Under the pieces are notes generated by a model. That model saw nothing but the letters and a program-made list of their open reading frames with translations. It did not search any database and was not told where the DNA came from. A stretch of DNA of 64,000 nt from Gammaproteobacteria bacterium (GTDB lineage Bacteria > Pseudomonadota > Gammaproteobacteria > SZUA-229): contig JADGFA010000012.1 of assembly GCA_016744065.1 (NCBI GenBank), positions 1 through 64,000 of the forward strand, given 5' to 3'. Positions 18,133 through 27,747 of this stretch are shown piece after piece. A program made the position numbers and the translations under genes. Position 1 is the first letter of the stretch; every line of letters begins with the position of its first letter.

Positions 18133-18714
18133 ATGAGTACAGAACAGACATTACACCAGCGTAGTGAATCAAAGTGCGAGCTATGCACTGCAACCGAAAA
18201 TCTAAGTGTATATGAAGTACCACCTTCTTCAGATGCCGGCGCTGAGCAATGTATTCTTATCTGCAACACCTGCCTGGAACAGATAAATAATCCTGAAACA
18301 GTAAATATAAATCACTGGCGCTGCCTTAACGACAGTATGTGGAGTCAGGTACCCGCTGTACAGGTAATGGCATGGCGCATGCTAACCAGATTAAGTGCAG
18401 AAGGCTGGCCACAGGAGCTACTCGACATGCTCTATTTAGAAGATGATATTCTCACCTGGGCTAAAGCAGACAGTTCAGGTGAAACCCATGCTGACAGCGT
18501 TATTCATAAAGACAGTAATGGCGCCATACTGGAAGCTGGCGATACGATCACCTTAATAAAAGACCTGAATGTTAAAGGCGCCAACTTCACAGCCAAACGA
18601 GGCACAGCGGTACGAAACATTTCCCTTGTTGCCGACAATGCAGAACACATTGAAGGTCGGGTTGAAGGCCAACGCATTGTTATTCTGACTCAATTTGTTA
18701 AAAAATCGAACTAA
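18133..18714 (+). CDS. phnA: PhnA-family protein
   Basis: 193 aa. An N-terminal zinc-ribbon-like part holds CELC (about 16-19) and CNTC (about 48-51). A helical linker is followed by the PhnA C-terminal barrel (VIHKDSNGAILEAGDTITLI, then FTAKRGTAVRNISL and EGRVEGQRIVILTQFVKK). Despite the historic name (alkylphosphonate), PhnA-type proteins are not proven phosphonate enzymes, and no phn genes are near. The role here is open. Confidence 0.9.
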   Translation: MSTEQTLHQRSESKCELCTATENLSVYEVPPSSDAGAEQCILICNTCLEQINNPETVNINHWRCLNDSMWSQVPAVQVMAWRMLTRLSAEGWPQELLDMLYLEDDILTWAKADSSGETHADSVIHKDSNGAILEAGDTITLIKDLNVKGANFTAKRGTAVRNISLVADNAEHIEGRVEGQRIVILTQFVKKSN

Positions 18715-18730
18715 AATATAACTCAAAAAA

Positions 18731-19192
18731 ATGAAAATAATACTTATCATTCTTATAACGGCTCTTCTTCTGGGGCTTATTTATTTTTTTTATTTAGGCT
18801 ATAAATCACAAAATGGAACAGCACCTGGCCTGGTCAATTCAAAACTAAAACCCTGCTCTAATAAACCCAACTGTATTTGTACAGAGTACCCAGAAGATAA
18901 GCCACACTTTACTGAAGCAATAAAATTTTCAGACGAAGATACGACAATACTGACTCAGACAATTGAAAATGCCATTAATAATACCGGCGGTACGATTACA
19001 GATAAACAGGTAGATTATATTTCAGCCACCTACACATCTAATATTTTTCGATATGTAGATGATTTCGAAATTCGTATTGATAACAAAGAAAAAACCATAC
19101 ACATTCGATCTGCATCACGTGTAGGGCACAGTGATATGGGAACAAATTTAAAGCGCATAGAACACTTTAAACAGATTATTAATTTACCTTAA
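18731..19192 (+). CDS. DUF1499 family protein, 153 aa
   Basis: Residues 4-22 form a membrane segment or signal anchor. The rest matches DUF1499: KPCSNKPNCICTEYPED with three Cys, ISATYTSNIFRYVDDFEI and the end region IHIRSASRVGHSDMGTNLKRIE. It starts 16 bases after phnA on the same strand. Function of DUF1499 is unknown; the anchored form suggests an envelope location. Confidence 0.88.
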   Translation: MKIILIILITALLLGLIYFFYLGYKSQNGTAPGLVNSKLKPCSNKPNCICTEYPEDKPHFTEAIKFSDEDTTILTQTIENAINNTGGTITDKQVDYISATYTSNIFRYVDDFEIRIDNKEKTIHIRSASRVGHSDMGTNLKRIEHFKQIINLP

Positions 19193-19214
19193 AAAGTAAC
19201 GTGCTAAATAAATA

Positions 19215-19955
19215 TCATTTACAAATACCAACTGAACCATTACGACAGCGTTGGTATTTTACCCAGATAGTGCTACTTAGCTTTGCTCCGGTAAAAACGG
19301 CATCATCTATAACAGCACCCTGAATAGAAGCGGCACTTAAATCCGCCTGATTAAACTTAACATTTATTAAGTTAGCCTGCTCAAATTTAGCCGCATTTAA
19401 ATTCGCACCGGTAAAATCGGCACCTTCTAAATCAGCCTGTTTAAAAACAGCATCAACACCTGCAATATTCCTGAAATTAGCCGAAACAAGGCTGGCTCGA
19501 CTAAAATTAGCTTTATCCAGCTCTGCCTTTTCAAATAGACTAACTTCTATTTTTGCCTCATAAAAATCAGTTTTATTTAATTTCCCTGAATTAAATACAG
19601 TCTGTTTTATCAGCGCTCGACTAAACCTGGCATTATCCATAACCGCCAATGAAAAATCTGCCTTATCTATTTTTGCATTATTAAGCCGTGCACGTTCCAT
19701 TCGAGCACTGACAAATTTAGTGTTTTCTAATTTTGAAAAACTTAAATCTGCAGCCTGCAACCGTGCTTTTGACAAATTACTATTCGTAAAATTTACTCGC
19801 CGTAAAATAGCACCCTGTAAATTAACTCCCGATAAATCTAAATTACTTTTATCACAACCCGTCCAGTTTACACCGGCTTTAACCTCATCATCACATTTCG
19901 CCTGCAATGAAAATACTGTAAATATTAAACAAAGAAAAACAAAACTATATTGCAT
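19215..19955 (-). CDS. secreted pentapeptide-repeat protein, 246 aa
   Basis: A signal peptide (residues 1-19, ending LQAKC, so a lipoprotein is possible but the lipobox is poor) precedes about 36 consecutive A(D/N)LXX pentapeptides (e.g. LSKARLQAADLSFSKLENTKF), which form a right-handed quadrilateral beta helix. Two Cys (in GCDKS and QRCRN) bracket the repeats and a third lies at the end. Its ATG overlaps the mnmC stop by one base (TAATG), so translation is coupled to mnmC although the roles look unrelated. Substrate or partner unknown. Confidence 0.88.
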   Translation of the reverse strand: MQYSFVFLCLIFTVFSLQAKCDDEVKAGVNWTGCDKSNLDLSGVNLQGAILRRVNFTNSNLSKARLQAADLSFSKLENTKFVSARMERARLNNAKIDKADFSLAVMDNARFSRALIKQTVFNSGKLNKTDFYEAKIEVSLFEKAELDKANFSRASLVSANFRNIAGVDAVFKQADLEGADFTGANLNAAKFEQANLINVKFNQADLSAASIQGAVIDDAVFTGAKLSSTIWVKYQRCRNGSVGICK

Positions 19956-21898
19956 TACACTCTTCTCTTTTTTAGTGATCGAATTAAAAATCTCGATGAA
20001 TGCAAAGCATAACCCACCCTGTTTGATACAGGCAAGGGCTGATCACATATCATTGCGGCAAGTAACTCTGATGATAAGAAGGCACTGGTAAAGCCTCTGG
20101 CACCATGGCCTGTATTCACATATAAGCCAGATAATACCTTAGCCAAAGGGTACTGGTATGAAGGTTTTCCTTTATGTAGGTCGGCATAATCCCTTATGGC
20201 CTGTTGTTTATCTATAACCTGCCCAACTACAGGTACTCTATCTGAAGTAACCGCTCGCACAGATGCCCTGGCGCCACAAATATCACCTTCAGTGAACCAG
20301 CCTGTAAACCAGCGATTGATATCATGTAAGTTACGCTGTGACTCTTCTGTTCTTACCTCTGTATTACTGTCATTCACCACAAAACTGGCACCGGACACAT
20401 GCTGTTCATTACTTTCCGGCATAAGGTAGGCATCAAACGATAAAGGCACTTTCAGCTTACTGCTTTGCTGGTTAGACTTATATAAATTTATTTGCCCGCG
20501 AGCTGGTTGCAACTCTATATGCTCAAGCTGTTTAAATTGCTTAACCTGCCATGCATTAGCCAAAATAAGGCAGGATGCCTGATGAATGACTTCGTTTTCA
20601 GCATTATTCAAATACCATTGCTGATTTTTATAATCAATTGATTCTACTTTTGTATTATATGTAATACGCAGAGCATTGCCCATCTCATCAATCATTTTCT
20701 GTAAAATTTTTTTAGGAAAAACACAGGCAGCCTGTGGAAAATAATGCGCCTGTTTATCTATTTCAACGCCACTGACCTGATTGGTCATTTTTGCATCAAG
20801 CGCCTGAACGAATGAAGCATCCTGAGGGTAATTTTCAATCTGTTTTTTAATACGCTCACTACAGGGCAACTGAATCCCGCCCGTCTGTTTCCAGCAGTTT
20901 TGCTTTTCATCCAGTAACTGCAAGCAGCGCAAAGCATAAAAATAGGCCGATGTATAAAATTCCGCTTCAGCAGAATCCTGTAAGCTTAAACGGGGCATTA
21001 AAATACCCTGAGGGTTTCCCGATGCCTGCGCCCCACTATGGCTACCGGCTTCTATTACTTCAACCTGATAACCACGCTTAACCAGTGCCCATGCACTGCT
21101 TATACCCGCAAGCCCAGCACCGATTATCGTCACCTTTTTGTTATCAGGGCCTGCTGGTGTATTTTCATACCAGGGCTGTATCGACTTATGAGTCATATTA
21201 TCTTTTATATTATAACGACCAATAAGCATATGACGTTTATTACCCGTCCCCGCAACCTTACTCACATCAAAGCCGACATCAATTAAACCGCGGCGAACAA
21301 ATCCGGCGGCAGTATACGTACTAAATGTCGTATTCTCACTGCTTAATCGTTTAATATGCGAGAAAACAGTTTCACTCCACATATCTGCATTACACCCTGG
21401 CGCAAAACCATCAAGAAACCAGGCATCAACTTTTGCCTGCATCTGGGGCAGCATCACATTCACATCACCAATCATTAATACCAGCTTCACTCTTCCCTGA
21501 AACAAATCAAATGAATGAAAACCATAACTGGCGGCACTGTATTGTTGTTGAAGTTGTCTGGCAATATCACTTAATTCTGGCCACAAATTTTGTGCCTGAA
21601 TAAGGTCATCAATAGTAAACGGCGAGTTTTCCACCGAAAAAAAATGCAATACCTGCGATGGTTCACTTAGTTTAAGCCAGTGTCTGACCGTCACTAAAAA
21701 GTTAAGCCCCGAACCAAAGCCGGTTTCAGCAATCACAAAATGTGCTTTTTCCCTTTGTATAAAACGTTGTGGCAACTGATTGTGGTAAATAAATACATGT
21801 TCCGTTTCTTCAATTCCATTATCAATAGAAAAATAGACATCATCAAAATCGGGATTATAAGGCTGACCATCACGCCACCTGAGGTTTGCATACTTCAT
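19955..21898 (-). CDS. mnmC: bifunctional tRNA mnm5s2U biosynthesis protein MnmC
   Basis: Last two steps of mnm5s2U34 formation in tRNA: an FAD-dependent oxidase removes the carboxymethyl group of cmnm5s2U and an SAM methyltransferase makes mnm5s2U. At 647 aa both halves are present: an N-terminal methyltransferase (about 1-245, with ETGFGSGLNFLVTV and DAWFLDGFAPGCNADMW) and a C-terminal FAD domain from about 255 (KVTIIGAGLAGISSAWALV, GAQASGNPQGILMPRL, TGHGARGF near the end). Divergent from hpnC, 63 bases away. Confidence 0.97.
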   Translation of the reverse strand: MKYANLRWRDGQPYNPDFDDVYFSIDNGIEETEHVFIYHNQLPQRFIQREKAHFVIAETGFGSGLNFLVTVRHWLKLSEPSQVLHFFSVENSPFTIDDLIQAQNLWPELSDIARQLQQQYSAASYGFHSFDLFQGRVKLVLMIGDVNVMLPQMQAKVDAWFLDGFAPGCNADMWSETVFSHIKRLSSENTTFSTYTAAGFVRRGLIDVGFDVSKVAGTGNKRHMLIGRYNIKDNMTHKSIQPWYENTPAGPDNKKVTIIGAGLAGISSAWALVKRGYQVEVIEAGSHSGAQASGNPQGILMPRLSLQDSAEAEFYTSAYFYALRCLQLLDEKQNCWKQTGGIQLPCSERIKKQIENYPQDASFVQALDAKMTNQVSGVEIDKQAHYFPQAACVFPKKILQKMIDEMGNALRITYNTKVESIDYKNQQWYLNNAENEVIHQASCLILANAWQVKQFKQLEHIELQPARGQINLYKSNQQSSKLKVPLSFDAYLMPESNEQHVSGASFVVNDSNTEVRTEESQRNLHDINRWFTGWFTEGDICGARASVRAVTSDRVPVVGQVIDKQQAIRDYADLHKGKPSYQYPLAKVLSGLYVNTGHGARGFTSAFLSSELLAAMICDQPLPVSNRVGYALHSSRFLIRSLKKRRV

Positions 21899-21961
21899 TG
21901 GTAAATTATACTATCTAGTTTCATTTCCAGTCAGATTAGTTTTAATACTTCACTTAGATAT

Positions 21962-22810
21962 ATGAATACCAGACAAGCCTACCAACACTGCCTTAAGATC
22001 GCTAGAAGCCATTATGAAAACTTCCCTGTCGCATCCTGGATTTTACCCCGTAAAATGCGCCTGCCAACAGCCGCCATTTATGCATTTGCCCGACGTGCAG
22101 ATGATTTCGCAGATGAAGGTAATTTAACAGATGAACAGCGATTAGATAAATTGCAGCACCTCACTGAGCAGGTGAATAAGGTATTTGATGGTGTTTCAGA
22201 TGACGACCCTGTTTTCATTGCACTTGCTGACTGTATTGAACGATTTTCTTTACCTAAAGAACTGTTTATCGACTTACTCCATGCATTTAAACAGGACGTA
22301 ACAAAAAAACGCTATGCTGACTTTGGTGAATTAATGCAATACTGCCGTCATTCGGCTAACCCTGTAGGGCGCTTAATGCTGCACCTGTATGGCCAGACTG
22401 ACCGTAAAAGCCTGGCCCAGTCAGATGCCATTTGCAGTTCATTACAGCTTATTAATTTCTATCAGGATATGGCACAGGACTTTAAGGAAATGGGCCGCAT
22501 TTATATCCCACAGGATGAAATTCGAGCCTCTTTTGCTAATGATAGCTATTTCAATAGTTGCCGCACTGATGGCCCAATGATTCTACTAATGCGCAAACAG
22601 TACGAAAGAGCCCATAAACTTCTACAAAGTGGTGCGCCCCTGGGTAAGTCATTAAAAGGTCGATTTGGCTTTGAAATACGCCTGATTATTGCAGCTGGAT
22701 CACGTTTACTCATAAAACTGGACAAGCAGACGGATGATGTATTTAGTCGCCCAAGACTGGATTTCAATGACTGGTTATGGATTTTTTTGAAAGCGCTTAG
22801 AGCAAAATAA
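21962..22810 (+). CDS. hpnC: squalene synthase-like protein HpnC (hydroxysqualene synthase)
   Basis: 282-aa trans-isoprenyl diphosphate synthase of the squalene/phytoene synthase fold. First Asp-rich motif in FARRADDFADEGN (about 42-54) and second in NFYQDMAQDFKEMGRIYIPQDE (about 162-183). In the HpnCDE route HpnC converts presqualene diphosphate to hydroxysqualene. HpnD and HpnE are 9 kb away at 31.4-33.6 kb instead of adjacent. Phytoene synthase is an alternative, but HpnD and HpnE in the same window make HpnC likelier. Confidence 0.88.
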   Translation: MNTRQAYQHCLKIARSHYENFPVASWILPRKMRLPTAAIYAFARRADDFADEGNLTDEQRLDKLQHLTEQVNKVFDGVSDDDPVFIALADCIERFSLPKELFIDLLHAFKQDVTKKRYADFGELMQYCRHSANPVGRLMLHLYGQTDRKSLAQSDAICSSLQLINFYQDMAQDFKEMGRIYIPQDEIRASFANDSYFNSCRTDGPMILLMRKQYERAHKLLQSGAPLGKSLKGRFGFEIRLIIAAGSRLLIKLDKQTDDVFSRPRLDFNDWLWIFLKALRAK

Positions 22811-22932
22811 ATACCTTCCTGTAAAGCCTGTAAACGTTAACAGAGCCTATCTTAAAGATGAAAATACATGTTATAGTCACGCTCTTATATAATTACAAAT
22901 CGCTAAACAGATAAACCAGAGGTCTTTTCAAG

Positions 22933-23511
22933 ATGCCACAAAAAATATTATTTTTTATTTTTACACTTACACTGCTTAGTGGTTGTGACCAGTTACAGTC
23001 TACACCTGATACCGTTATCCTGGACATTGATGCCATAGCCAATGCAACCGGACAGGCAGCTACTATTAAAAAGCAGATAGAAACAGCCAATAATGAACTG
23101 ACTATTCAGTTACAGAACATATCTGCAACGTTAAATGAAAAGCTGGCCAGTGAAAAGAAAAAACTAGGTAAAAAACTCAGCTCTGATGATAAAAAAAACA
23201 TGCAGGAATTAACACTCCAGGCTAACCAGAAAATGCAACAGGCCAGAACACTGGCTAATCAAAAATCACAACAATATAAAGCATCCCTTGTTCTTGAATT
23301 ACGTGAAAGCATACAGCCCATTGCAGAAAAAATAGCTCGAAGTCGTGGTGCAGATATTGTTACAATTTCTAATAACAGCTTAATATGGTTTAATCCTGAC
23401 ATTGATATTACTGACGAAATTATTGCAGAAATACGTGCTAAGTCATCGATAAGTACGGATAAAGATGCAACAATAGAAACGGAAATTAAAGACGAAGCTA
23501 AAGAAGAATAA
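22933..23511 (+). CDS. OmpH/Skp-like lipoprotein, 192 aa
   Basis: The signal peptide ends in a lipobox, LLSGC, with acylated Cys at residue 18. Residues 35-140 are long, charged helices (AATIKKQIETANNELTIQ, then SEKKKLGKKLSSDDKKNMQE), the coiled-coil arms of Skp-type chaperones. A final part (VLELRESIQPIAEKIARSRGADIVTISN) matches the Skp body. A very acidic tail ends the protein. A periplasmic holdase for outer-membrane proteins is expected. It lies far from bamA or lpxD, unlike the classic skp. Confidence 0.82.
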   Translation: MPQKILFFIFTLTLLSGCDQLQSTPDTVILDIDAIANATGQAATIKKQIETANNELTIQLQNISATLNEKLASEKKKLGKKLSSDDKKNMQELTLQANQKMQQARTLANQKSQQYKASLVLELRESIQPIAEKIARSRGADIVTISNNSLIWFNPDIDITDEIIAEIRAKSSISTDKDATIETEIKDEAKEE

Positions 23512-23558
23512 ACGATTGGGAATAGTTTAAATTCAGTATTTTTTTAATATTCACAACC

Positions 23559-24337
23559 CTGTCATTCTGAGCGTGAGTGATGAAACCTGAACTCAGCTTA
23601 TAGCTGTTGTTTTATAACACCAGATCCTTCACTCACGTTCAGGATGACAGGAAACTTTGAACACACTCAAACCTGTCATTCTGAGCATTGGCGAAGAATC
23701 CTGAACCCGACTTATACCTGTTATTTTATAACACCAGATCCTTCACTCGCGTTCAGGATGACAGGAGACTTTAAACACACCCAAACCTGTCATTCTGAGC
23801 ATTGACGAAGAATCGTGAACTCGGCTATACCTGTTATTTTATAACACCAGATCCTTCACTCGCATTCAGGATGACAGGGAACTTTGAACACACCCACACC
23901 TGCCGTTCTGAGCATTGACGAAGAATCGTGAACTCGGCTATACCTGTTATTTTATAACACCAGATCCTTCACTCACGTTCAGGATGACAGGAGACTTTAA
24001 ACACACCCAAACCTGTCATTCTGAGCATTGGCGAAGAATCCTGAACCCGACTTATACCTGTTATTTTATAACACCAGATCCTTCACTCACGTTCAGGATG
24101 ACAGGAGACTTTAAACACACCCAAACCTGTCATTCTGAGCGTTGACGAAGAATCGTGAACTCGCTTATACCTGTTATTTGATAACACCAGATCCTTCACT
24201 CACGTTCAGAATGACAGGAAACTTTAAACACACTCAAACCTGTCATTCTGAGCGTGAGCGAAGAATCCTGAACCCGGCTATACCTGTTATTTTATAACAC
24301 CAACTCCTTCATTGGCGTTCAGGATAACAAAGAGCTT
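23559..24337. repeat. array of seven 113-114-bp palindromic repeats
   Basis: Seven head-to-tail copies begin at 23559, 23673, 23787, 23900, 24013, 24127 and 24240. Each unit starts CTGTCATTCTGAGC and ends with its inverted counterpart GTTCAGGATGACAG, with a shared core (CCTGTTATTTTATAACACCAG) between the arms and a short linker (AACTTT.AACACAC.CAAACC) before the next copy. Single-base and spacer differences show recent tandem spread. A solitary perfect copy is at 1598-1665 and a diverged one at 57715-57809. It separates the Skp-like gene from the convergent vWA gene. Confidence 0.93.
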
Positions 24338-24365
24338 TTATACTCAGACAGAGATTCAGAATGAC

Positions 24366-24390
24366 AAGGGCAGCCCTGTGGACTGCCCTT
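24366..24390. terminator. hairpin between repeat array and vWA gene
   Basis: AAGGGCAG pairs with CTGCCCTT around a nine-base loop, four bases after the stop of the minus-strand vWA gene. There is no clear T-run on either strand, so termination is plausible but not certain. Confidence 0.5.
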
Positions 24391-24394
24391 AATA

Positions 24395-26437
24395 TTATTG
24401 ACACCTACGCAACATCAACACTGGAAACAATAACAACAGCATCCAGATATTAATAGCTCCACCACCGCTACCAAAGCTCGGGCGAGATGACTGGAACATG
24501 GGTCTGTTTTTATCAACCCGATGCGAAACTGTGGGCTGCTGTGCCCGCTGTTGCTGGGCTGCATATTCTATTTTCAGTCGCTGCTGGTTAGTTCGCTTAA
24601 TACCATAGGCATCATACATTTCATCACGCATAACAACCATAGAGGTATAATCACTCACCAGCCCATATTCCATAGCAATATCCGTTACCGCCTGTTTAAT
24701 ATCTGCCGTTTCACCAAAGCTATTAATTTCTTCCATCATGCTCTCAATAGAAGCATAAGCCCAGAGTCTTTCAATTTCAGGGTTACGTTTATCTACCGGC
24801 AGAAATGAAATTTGCGTCTGATATTCTTTTTTAATACCTGATATTTTACCTGTTAATTTTACATCAGCAATACCATCACCAAAGTAATGACCAAAAACAA
24901 TTAGCTGCTGTCCCCGGTACAGACTGCCTGTCGAAACAGGTGTTAAATCTGATGTTTTTAAATTTGATTTTTTATGACCCTTTATAGATAACTTCACACC
25001 ATGCAAATTTTCATGGCTCATTTTATTGCCTGCCTGAAGCACTTTTCCTACAATGTCATCACTATTTGAAACACTCAGTGCAAAGCCATTTGAAACTTTA
25101 GTCATTGCTTCCAGCAAAGGCCTGTTAGCACTGTTACCCATAACAAATGTAAACAGACGAACATCTTTTTTCTTTAGTAACTCTATAAATTTTCGCTGAT
25201 GTGTTTCACCAACATTGGCAACCCCATCTGTCACCAGAATAATCGCACTGCTGCGATCTGCATCAAGGTGTTTCAGAGCACTCACAAGGCCAGTATACAA
25301 ATTAGTACCATTAGCAGGACTTACCTGTGCCACCTTATCACTGTAATGCTTAACATTTTCAGGTGTCGCATTTACATAGCCAGATGTGAGTTCTCTTACA
25401 CTGTTGTTAAACAAAATAATTCGAAACCGATCATTACTGCGCATTTTTTCTAGCGCTTTCTGCACCGCATCGGCAAGTGTTGCATACTTACCCTGCATTG
25501 ACCCAGAAATATCCAGCACAAAAACCCAGTCACTGCCTTCAGATATCGGTTTTAAATCATCACCCGGTGTTAGAGTGAGCATAAAGCTACCTCGTTTTCC
25601 GTTCTCAGGTTTATATGTCACCATATCAACACTACCGGGCAAGCCCTCTTTGTGCCTCCAGTAAATCAGTAAATCTTTTTCAAGATTAAAGACTGGATTA
25701 TTACCTGTTGTTTTCTGACCTTCCTGTAATGCAACATTACTATTTGCCAGTTGCACAACCCAGTCTCCATTTGCATTTTTCTGTGGTGTCACTGACGGTT
25801 GCCCCGGAAAACGCAGAGCTTCAACGGGATAATCTGATCTGAGCGTTAACTTAAAAGAGAAAGCCTCCATCACGTCTGTATTCGCTGTCCAGAAGGCCAG
25901 TTTTTGTTCATCTACACCACCCTCTTCCAGCGGATAAACATAACGCCCAATTCCCGTATCCACATGTGCTGGCTGTAAATATACAAAACGAATACGCGTA
26001 TTCTGCCCTGCACGAACGGGACTGACATGAATATCAAACGTTTTATAAGCATCTTTTTCTGTAATGCCTGCCTCACGACCTGCTGCCTTTTCCTGCTCAT
26101 AAACCTGACGTGCCTGTTGTTTTTCCAGCACTTCACCTGTAACGGGTTTACCATCTATCCAGATAGTAAACTCAGCTACTGCCGCCTTTTCTGGAACAGG
26201 AAATGTATAAATGGCTTCAAGGTCCTGAGCATTCGGATTATAAAAAATCTGTTCAACTTCTGTAATGGCATAACCATCTTCAATAATAACGTTTACATCA
26301 TGCTGTTTAATCTGTAGTGCTGGCAGGCTACCATCGGCTGGCGTTAACAGACCCGCAGCAAAGCTCAAGTTGCTAAACAGCAAATTAAATAACAGGGCTA
26401 GTACCCCTGTATTCAAGTTAAATTTTAAGTATTTCAT
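24395..26437 (-). CDS. VIT and von Willebrand A domain surface protein with GlyGly-CTERM-like tail
   Basis: 680 aa. The signal peptide (about 1-28) is followed by a VIT domain (about 35-165), then a vWA domain (about 300-470) whose MIDAS motif is DISGSMQG with a second Asp in TDGVANVG, so metal-dependent adhesion is expected. The end, SFGSGGGAINIWMLLLLFPVLMLRRCQ-like, has Gly-rich, hydrophobic and Arg parts in the order of a GlyGly-CTERM signal processed by rhombosortase. Related proteins in marine proteobacteria instead carry LPXTG-type signals cut by a dedicated sortase. No sortase or rhombosortase gene is in the window. Confidence 0.9.
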   Translation of the reverse strand: MKYLKFNLNTGVLALLFNLLFSNLSFAAGLLTPADGSLPALQIKQHDVNVIIEDGYAITEVEQIFYNPNAQDLEAIYTFPVPEKAAVAEFTIWIDGKPVTGEVLEKQQARQVYEQEKAAGREAGITEKDAYKTFDIHVSPVRAGQNTRIRFVYLQPAHVDTGIGRYVYPLEEGGVDEQKLAFWTANTDVMEAFSFKLTLRSDYPVEALRFPGQPSVTPQKNANGDWVVQLANSNVALQEGQKTTGNNPVFNLEKDLLIYWRHKEGLPGSVDMVTYKPENGKRGSFMLTLTPGDDLKPISEGSDWVFVLDISGSMQGKYATLADAVQKALEKMRSNDRFRIILFNNSVRELTSGYVNATPENVKHYSDKVAQVSPANGTNLYTGLVSALKHLDADRSSAIILVTDGVANVGETHQRKFIELLKKKDVRLFTFVMGNSANRPLLEAMTKVSNGFALSVSNSDDIVGKVLQAGNKMSHENLHGVKLSIKGHKKSNLKTSDLTPVSTGSLYRGQQLIVFGHYFGDGIADVKLTGKISGIKKEYQTQISFLPVDKRNPEIERLWAYASIESMMEEINSFGETADIKQAVTDIAMEYGLVSDYTSMVVMRDEMYDAYGIKRTNQQRLKIEYAAQQQRAQQPTVSHRVDKNRPMFQSSRPSFGSGGGAINIWMLLLLFPVLMLRRCQ

Positions 26438-26580
26438 CCTGTCTTCTCCTTTGTTATTGATATAAACAGTGTTGAACAGGACGCACTAAAAATAAACTTT
26501 TATGTAAATTGTTGTTTATTGTTACTCTAATAGTCTATATATTATATACTTTAATTCATAAACAATAGACAAGGTCTGAT
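26438..26580. promoter_or_regulatory. divergent promoter region of vWA and HTH genes
   Basis: 143 bp of very A+T-rich DNA between divergent starts. It holds TTGTTTATTG near 26510 and, inverted, ATAAACAAT near 26556, an imperfect operator-like pair. The HTH protein transcribed from here is the natural candidate to bind it. No confident -35/-10 pair was assigned. Confidence 0.4.
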
Positions 26581-27315
26581 ATGACTCAAACCAGCGCCTT
26601 AATTGATACGCTAAAAAAATCACTAAAAACCCACCAGCTTACTTATGCTCTGGTTGCAGAAAAACTCAATATGAGTGAAGCCAATATCAAGCGCATGTTT
26701 GCCAGCAAACGCTTTAGCCTGGATCGACTGGAAGAAATCTGTCAGTTAATGCAAATGGAATTAACTGATTTATTTCAATTGTATGAAGAATCGCGACAAC
26801 ACATTAGCCAACTTACCCGAGAGCAGGAAAAAGAACTGGTCGCCAATGAAAAGTTGCTTTTAATTGCCGTAAGCGTGCGTAATCGATTAAGTTTTACCGA
26901 TATGATTACAAATTATGAAATTTCTGAAAATGAATGTGTTCAATATTTAGCTAAACTAGACAAGTTAAAAATCATAGATTTGCTGCCAGGTAATCGCATT
27001 AAATTACGTATAGATGATGGTTTTAACTGGTTAAAAAACGGCCCAATAGAGCAATTTTTTGAAAAACAGATACAGGCTCAGTTTTTAAAATCGCCCTTTA
27101 ACCGTGATTGTGAAAAGCGAAAATTTTTATTTGGTCTGCTCAGTGAGTCTTCTATACAAATATTAATAAATAAAATTAACAGCCTGTCCAATGAGTTTTC
27201 CGAACTGCATCGCCAGGATGCAACACTGCCTTTAAATAAACGCCATAACATTGGATTTATGCTGGCTCTTCGTCCCTGGGAACTGGAGAAGTTTCAACCT
27301 TTTTTAAAAAAATAA
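26581..27315 (+). CDS. XRE-type helix-turn-helix regulator, 244 aa
   Basis: N-terminal HTH of the Cro/C1 type (about 18-66: LTYALVAEKLNMSEANIKRMFASKRFSLDRLEEICQLM). The remaining 170 residues include a winged-helix-like segment (VSVRNRLSFTDMITNYEISENECVQYLAKLDKLKI) and no known ligand domain. AAGG precedes the ATG. Divergent from the vWA gene, which it probably regulates. Confidence 0.88.
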   Translation: MTQTSALIDTLKKSLKTHQLTYALVAEKLNMSEANIKRMFASKRFSLDRLEEICQLMQMELTDLFQLYEESRQHISQLTREQEKELVANEKLLLIAVSVRNRLSFTDMITNYEISENECVQYLAKLDKLKIIDLLPGNRIKLRIDDGFNWLKNGPIEQFFEKQIQAQFLKSPFNRDCEKRKFLFGLLSESSIQILINKINSLSNEFSELHRQDATLPLNKRHNIGFMLALRPWELEKFQPFLKK

Positions 27316-27747
27316 CGAACCATAAGATGGTCTCTTTCATTTAATAGTTTCAGGTCCTGGCTATTCCTGGTCAAACACACGCCAGATCAATACCCGGATA
27401 ATCATGTACCCGTATATTTCTAAATCCCGAAATATCACCCACAAAGCATCAGATAAACACTGGTCGAGTCCACCATCTTAGACTTCATTTGCAGCTTGAG
27501 TATTTGCATCAGTCAGACTTATCCCCTGTTGCAAAGCAGACTTTGCCTGATTATCACAATCACTTATCAAGCATGATTTCAGCATTAAACAATGGCAGGC
27601 ACCAAAATAGTATATAAATAATAAACTATAAGATCACAATAAATAGATAAAATAAAAATAAGTATACTCATTTATCCTTGAAGCCCATTATCTCAACACG
27701 CCTGGCCCAAAAGGCACCAACCAAAAGACACCAAAAAGGACAACAAT
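27316..27747. other. 430-bp spacer, no clear gene
   Basis: No ORF of credible quality. A short hairpin ACCAT-AAG-ATGGT just after the HTH stop may mark its transcript end. On the minus strand a 35-codon ORF (27478-27585, with SDCDNQAKSALQQG) has a codon pattern that could be coding but no visible ribosome site, and is not called. AAGGAC just before 27748 is the ribosome site of the next gene. Confidence 0.45.

Noticed and set aside
23915-24145. 76-aa plus-strand ORF inside the repeat array
   Set aside because: It encodes the repeat sequence itself (DPSLTFRMTGDFKHTQTCHSE twice) and has no start signal.
23559-24337. CRISPR array reading of the 113-bp repeats
   Set aside because: Repeats are far too long, the in-between sequence is itself conserved and no cas gene is present.
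27478-27585. 35-codon minus-strand ORF in the 430-bp spacer before aas
   Set aside because: Too short, no ribosome site, no homologue recognised.
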